Shown piece after piece: positions 59,861-64,000 of a DNA stretch of 64,000 nucleotides; positions within the stretch are counted from its first letter, which is position 1, and each line of letters begins with the position of its first letter. Made by a program: the position numbers and the translations under genes. The stretch is from the NCBI GenBank assembly GCA_028023455.1, contig JAQFVV010006719.1, positions 248,001-312,000 on the forward strand, in the 5' to 3' direction. This DNA is from Epiperipatus broadwayi (taxonomy: Eukaryota; Onychophora; Udeonychophora; Euonychophora; Peripatidae). Under the pieces are notes generated by a model that saw only the letters and a list, made by a program, of their open reading frames with translations, was not told where the DNA came from and ran no database searches.

Positions 59861-61768
59861 TATTTATAATACATTTTTTGATCTGAAATGTATATATTTA
59901 AAGTAAATCTTTCTATGGTAAGTTGATTGGCTTAAACTTTATGTAATAAATTTAGCTTACGTATTGTTTTATAATGAACATTTACTTCTTCAGTATTTTT
60001 ATGTTTTGCGGTTTTTTCTTTTTCATGAAAAGTTCTTTTTTACAACCTTTTTTTGCTTTGCTAATTTATTATATATATATATTTCTTTTTGTTTAAAGTT
60101 AAATAACTTGGGACATGATGTTTCGTCAAGAGTCTTGACGTAATTTTCTGCTTGTTATTTACTGACAACTAAATAAAGTAAAATCAATCATTGTCTTACA
60201 TAGAGCTTTTACTCTCTTTTTTTTAAAGTAGAAAGAATTGTTGTGAAATAGATATTGCTTTCCATTTTCCTTTTAAAAAATATTTAATTGCTAACAATGT
60301 TTAAAAAAAAACCCATACAAACAAAAATGAATAATCGTAGTTTTATTACGTTTTTTGTTTATATATATGTAGTTAGTAAATTTTAAATAAAAGCAATTTG
60401 TATATCGTAACAATCGCTTTGTTTTGAAAATCTTGGACATAAAAATATTAAATGAAGGTAAAAAGAATAACATACTATTGGTGCTACTTATTCAAAGATA
60501 ATAAAGCTTTGCAATTACTAATTGTTTACACAAAAATGTTTCTTTTTGCTCAAATCCGAATAAAGAAACTTCGGAACTTCAGATATGGAGATTAGTTGAA
60601 AACAATGAGACCAAATTCACTGAACATGCATCCTATGCAGTAGCGACATTGCGACCATTGAGTGAAAGCATTTATTGGTAGGGCAGTAATCCTAACTAAA
60701 ACTTCATAAATTTTAAAACATCATAAGATTCTTGGAGAATCAGAAAACACCATGTCCATTACTGTTTAACTTTGCTAACATGCAACAGTTTTATTAGTTG
60801 ATGATGCAATAACTTCTTTTGATCAAATATAATCAAATGATATTAAATAGATAATAATGTTCTAGCACATGTGCGTGTGTGGCGCAACTGTTTCCAAAAG
60901 CTATAAATTGTTAATATAAAATAGATAACTAAAAACAAACGAGCGCTTTCAAAGGATCTTGCCTTCATAATCATAGCTTGCTACTACATTTAATGATATG
61001 CAAATATGCTAATTCCATTTCTTCGATAAAGTATAGCACGTGTCCTTCCCATTTTGTGAAACACCATTGCACAACAATATGAAGAAAATATTCTCTAAAT
61101 TATCAACAAAATATCATAAGCAACACAATCAGAATATAGTTCCTGGTCTAATTAGGTAATAAAAATTCATAACAGTTTGAAATTATTACTGATACATCCA
61201 AAGAATGACATTTAGATAAAACAGATATTAATAAAGAAAATGAACAATCTGAAGATAGACATATGTGGAATCAATTAAAATCTAGTCATATGTGGAATCA
61301 ATTAAAATCTACATTATGCACTATCCAATCGGATATAATATATAGCAAAAATTTTAGCAGTAATGTGAAAAGGTGTATTTACTATACTATATAATGGTCT
61401 ATTCCTAAACTTGAGAAATTAGTAGATGTTAGATGATAATACTATATACACATCCTAGATCTAGCTTCAGGTGATTGACTATCATCATTGAGAACCCATT
61501 TGAACCAAAAGAAGAATCTACTGTTAATATAAAATTGAGCTTACTAAAACCTGTATTAGCTGACCTAATGTTAATTCTATATAATAGTATGACAGAGTTT
61601 GGGCTAAATGCTTAGTGTGATTTTGAATTTTCTGTTACTGCTTTATATTATGGCTCGACTTATTTTCAAATAATGAACTTGTTTAGATTATAATCTTGTT
61701 GATCAGATTCAGCATTCATGTCTACAGACTAATGAACGTACCTATAGACCATATATGACCAATTACAG
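59861..61768. other. AT-rich spacer with one 27-bp tandem pair
   Basis: CATATGTGGAATCAATTAAA is duplicated in tandem at 61260-61311 (27-bp period). Otherwise nothing recognised. Confidence 0.5.
61761..61768. repeat. hAT MITE TSD, left
   Basis: AATTACAG, identical to 62084-62091. Confidence 0.9.
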
Positions 61769-62083
61769 CAGCAGCCCCCAACTTTTTGCACTTAAGAGCA
61801 CATTCTATAATACCAGCCAGGTGGCGGGCACCATTTACTTTTTCAATGTAAATTGATAATTGGATATTGTTAATAATACACATAATGTACAAAAAAATAT
61901 TTATTTCAAAAATAAAATTTTAACATTTGATTACAATATAATGCAATAATTTATAAGAAATTTTAAAAATTAAATTTATTTGTACTAGATAAATAATTTT
62001 TATCGTGTTCAGATAGCGGCGGGCACACGTAAAATGGTCTGCAGGCGCCATGATGCCCATGGGCATAGGATTGGGGACCCCTG
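61769..62083. mobile_element. 315-bp hAT MITE
   Basis: The ends are CAGCAGCCCCCAACTTTTTG and GGATTGGGGACCCCTG with a perfect 8-bp TSD. Subterminal GGTGGCGGGCACC and GCGGCGGGCACAC are the expected inverted pair of this hAT group. It has no coding capacity. Confidence 0.9.
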
Positions 62084-62091
62084 AATTACAG
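62084..62091. repeat. hAT MITE TSD, right
   Basis: Partner of 61761-61768. Confidence 0.9.
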
Positions 62092-62351
62092 AAACAGGCC
62101 AATAGTTGAAGATTCTCAGTAAATCAGATTGCTTTCATTAAAGAAGAGTACTTGAATATACATTGACAGTCTATTTGGCAGTATATCCAGGCAACATTGG
62201 ATATCAGTAGTTGTTCATATTTGATTGCAAATATAATATTCGCGTTTAAACCAGAAACTGTAAGTTATTAAACCTGATATGAGCAAACTGTCACAGTACT
62301 ACTGAATGTGTGATGGTACTTGGATATGAGGCAAGCTAACTGTAATTTGTA

Positions 62352-62410
62352 ATATATGGGGGGGGGTTTGAACTCAGACTTTCACACGACCCTCAAACAT
62401 CTTATATACA
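62352..62410 (-). mobile_element. Family D micro-copy (tRNA-like end only)
   Basis: TTTGAACTCAGACTTTCACA and CGACCCTC match the end of the other family D copies. A G9 run and TA-rich DNA adjoin it. Confidence 0.65.
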
Positions 62411-63864
62411 TCTGTAGAGTAAAAGAAATATATATATTGTCATTAAGTATTAAATAAATTATTTGTGTAACTAATGGTTCTTCTAATTTCCAGGATGATT
62501 TTATATTATATAGCTAAAGATGATAAACCAGAAAATTGTGTAACTTATAATAAGAATTTTTTTCTTATAATTTAATAGTACTAATGCTTCTCCTCCTTAA
62601 AAAAAAAAAAGTACGTATTTTATCAAATGTATGTTCTTAATATAGCGTATATTCTCTGGGCAAAGCAGCTTCAACAAATTAATAAATCAAGTGATACTGT
62701 TAGGGATAATTTAATCCTCAACATAATCCTAGAATCTCATGTTTAGAGCTATATCGTATTTTACTAAATTCTCATAATAAGATCACCCACCGTAAAATGA
62801 TTTAACTTCTTACATCATTACAATATCTATCCAAAAATAGGCATTCAAATATATCAGTTTTCTGTTTGATACATAAATAAGACATGTAGCAATTAATATA
62901 CTTCATTGTACTAGTTGTTTTTTAAATAATTTTTACTGTCTAAACATATACATTAAAAAAAAAGTCGTTGATATATACATGTTAAGATAATATTAGAGTA
63001 ATTTCTTTTAATATATTTGAAATGTCCTAATTAAGAACTTTATAGCTTTAACATGATGAAAATTCTAACTAAAATAAACTTTAAGTGATAAATAATAGTA
63101 TGGAAAAAAACTTAAGTTAGGACAAATCATTTGTAAAGCCTGGTACAAATTCAACGATATATTATTCCCCTTTTTACAAGTGAAAGATTGTTGTAAAAAC
63201 AAAATTAATCACACAATGGGTGTTTCTATGGTTGGCATTTTTCTATTTATATAGTGCTCTTATGGTCTAAAGCTTGTTTTTGTCTTTCTAATTATTTTGT
63301 ACTCATTCTTTAACTTCAATAAAGCACCAAAAGAATGTTTATATAAGTGGAAAGTAATGAATAATTTTTACAACCTATGAATTCAAACTAGCCAATATTT
63401 AAAATAACTAATTGTTTAAATGTCACATTGATTTACTTCAAAAGACTCAATTACAAATAGCTTACAAGAAAATGAACATATGTGCGTAAATACGCGCGCG
63501 CACACACACATTTTGATTATATATATAAAAAATGATATACGTAAAATAAACTTTTTGTATATACACACACATCAAATATATAAATTATCTGGCCTTTTTA
63601 AAGATAAGCACACAAGAACGCATTTACTTCCTTTTATTATTATTAGATGGTTAATTATTTTGGTTGTACCATTTCTTTTCTTTCTTTAACTTTTTTCTTT
63701 CTTTCTAGAAATGCGTTTTGAAGGTTGTGCATAGGATATATATAAATTGTGTATATCACAAAAACACAATATATTAGAGTCTAACTATTATATTTTACAA
63801 AAATATAAAGGTAATTTACAAGTGGTGGTCGTTTTATCTTCTCATTTTCTAAAGTTGGAAATAT
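62411..63864. other. AT-rich spacer
   Basis: A (CA)n run at 63497-63510 and other microsatellites; no gene seen. Confidence 0.45.
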
Positions 63865-64000
63865 GTATATTGGTGATTATTTATCTTTTCAACATGTGTG
63901 TGATCAGGTGGGTCAGCAATATGAGATGGCACTGAGACTGGTGGGTCGTGTGAATGTCTGAGTTCGAATCCCGCACATATTACATATATAAATGCAGGTT
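63865..64000 (+). mobile_element. Family D copy, plus strand, at the window edge
   Basis: ATTGGTGATTATTTATC and TTTTCAACATGTGTGTGATC are followed by the best tRNA-like block (GTGGGTCAGCAATATGAG to GAGTTCGAATCCCG) and a TA-rich tail. It is the only sense-strand copy and is less diverged at its B box than the others. Confidence 0.75.

Overview
The window is strongly AT-rich eukaryotic DNA, almost certainly from an invertebrate animal. It holds RTE-type LINE copies, BED-finger hAT transposons, Mos1-type mariner remains, several tRNA-derived SINEs and many A/T homopolymers and (TA)n or (CA)n runs. The sequence alone does not fix the phylum. No complete host protein-coding gene was found; nearly every open frame lies in a transposon relic or in AT-rich noise. 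One 99-bp segment (15000-15098) looks like an isolated coding exon, and an antisense protein-like stretch lies near 39690-39990.

Layout: 1-6240 is AT-rich and featureless to the eye. 6568-9515 is copy 1 of an unknown long repeat (family A), interrupted by a 775-bp palindrome (7788-8562) with a 13-bp target-site duplication (TSD). 9890-12755 is the best LINE: RTE-like, with endonuclease plus reverse transcriptase (RT), broken by frameshifts and two nearly perfect tandem duplications. 12756-24235 holds SINE fragments, the exon candidate, three palindromic elements or hairpins, and LINE relics. 24236-33060 holds SINEs of two families, a tRNA-Gly(TCC)-like SINE head, a second LINE relic and foldback elements. 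33400-33900 is a non-repetitive, homeodomain-site-rich stretch. 34235-36200 is a long antisense RTE relic. 42077-44014 is a hAT element with a perfect 8-bp TSD that contains two further nested terminal-inverted-repeat (TIR) elements. 44758-45369 is a second tRNA-SINE palindrome. 49575-56453 is a transposon cluster: RTE 3' end, mariner pseudogene, a hAT carrying a SINE and family A copy 2, then a BED-finger hAT with a decayed transposase. 57825-58161 is an 84-bp minisatellite and 61769-62083 a short hAT MITE with a perfect TSD.

The most unusual signal is the density of long palindromes. Three are built from two copies of a SINE or SINE-like unit placed head-to-head (tails outward, unequal arms) and are flanked by 11-13-bp direct repeats. 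That is the structure expected if first-strand cDNA folded back and primed its own second strand before integration. A second signal is a minimal SINE family, essentially a tRNA plus about ten bases plus poly(A), whose members keep the same 3' tail while the anticodon and variable arm differ. A third is a repeat family that keeps a tRNA-like block at its conserved 3' end rather than its 5' end. All identifications come from reading the sequence; no database search was run.
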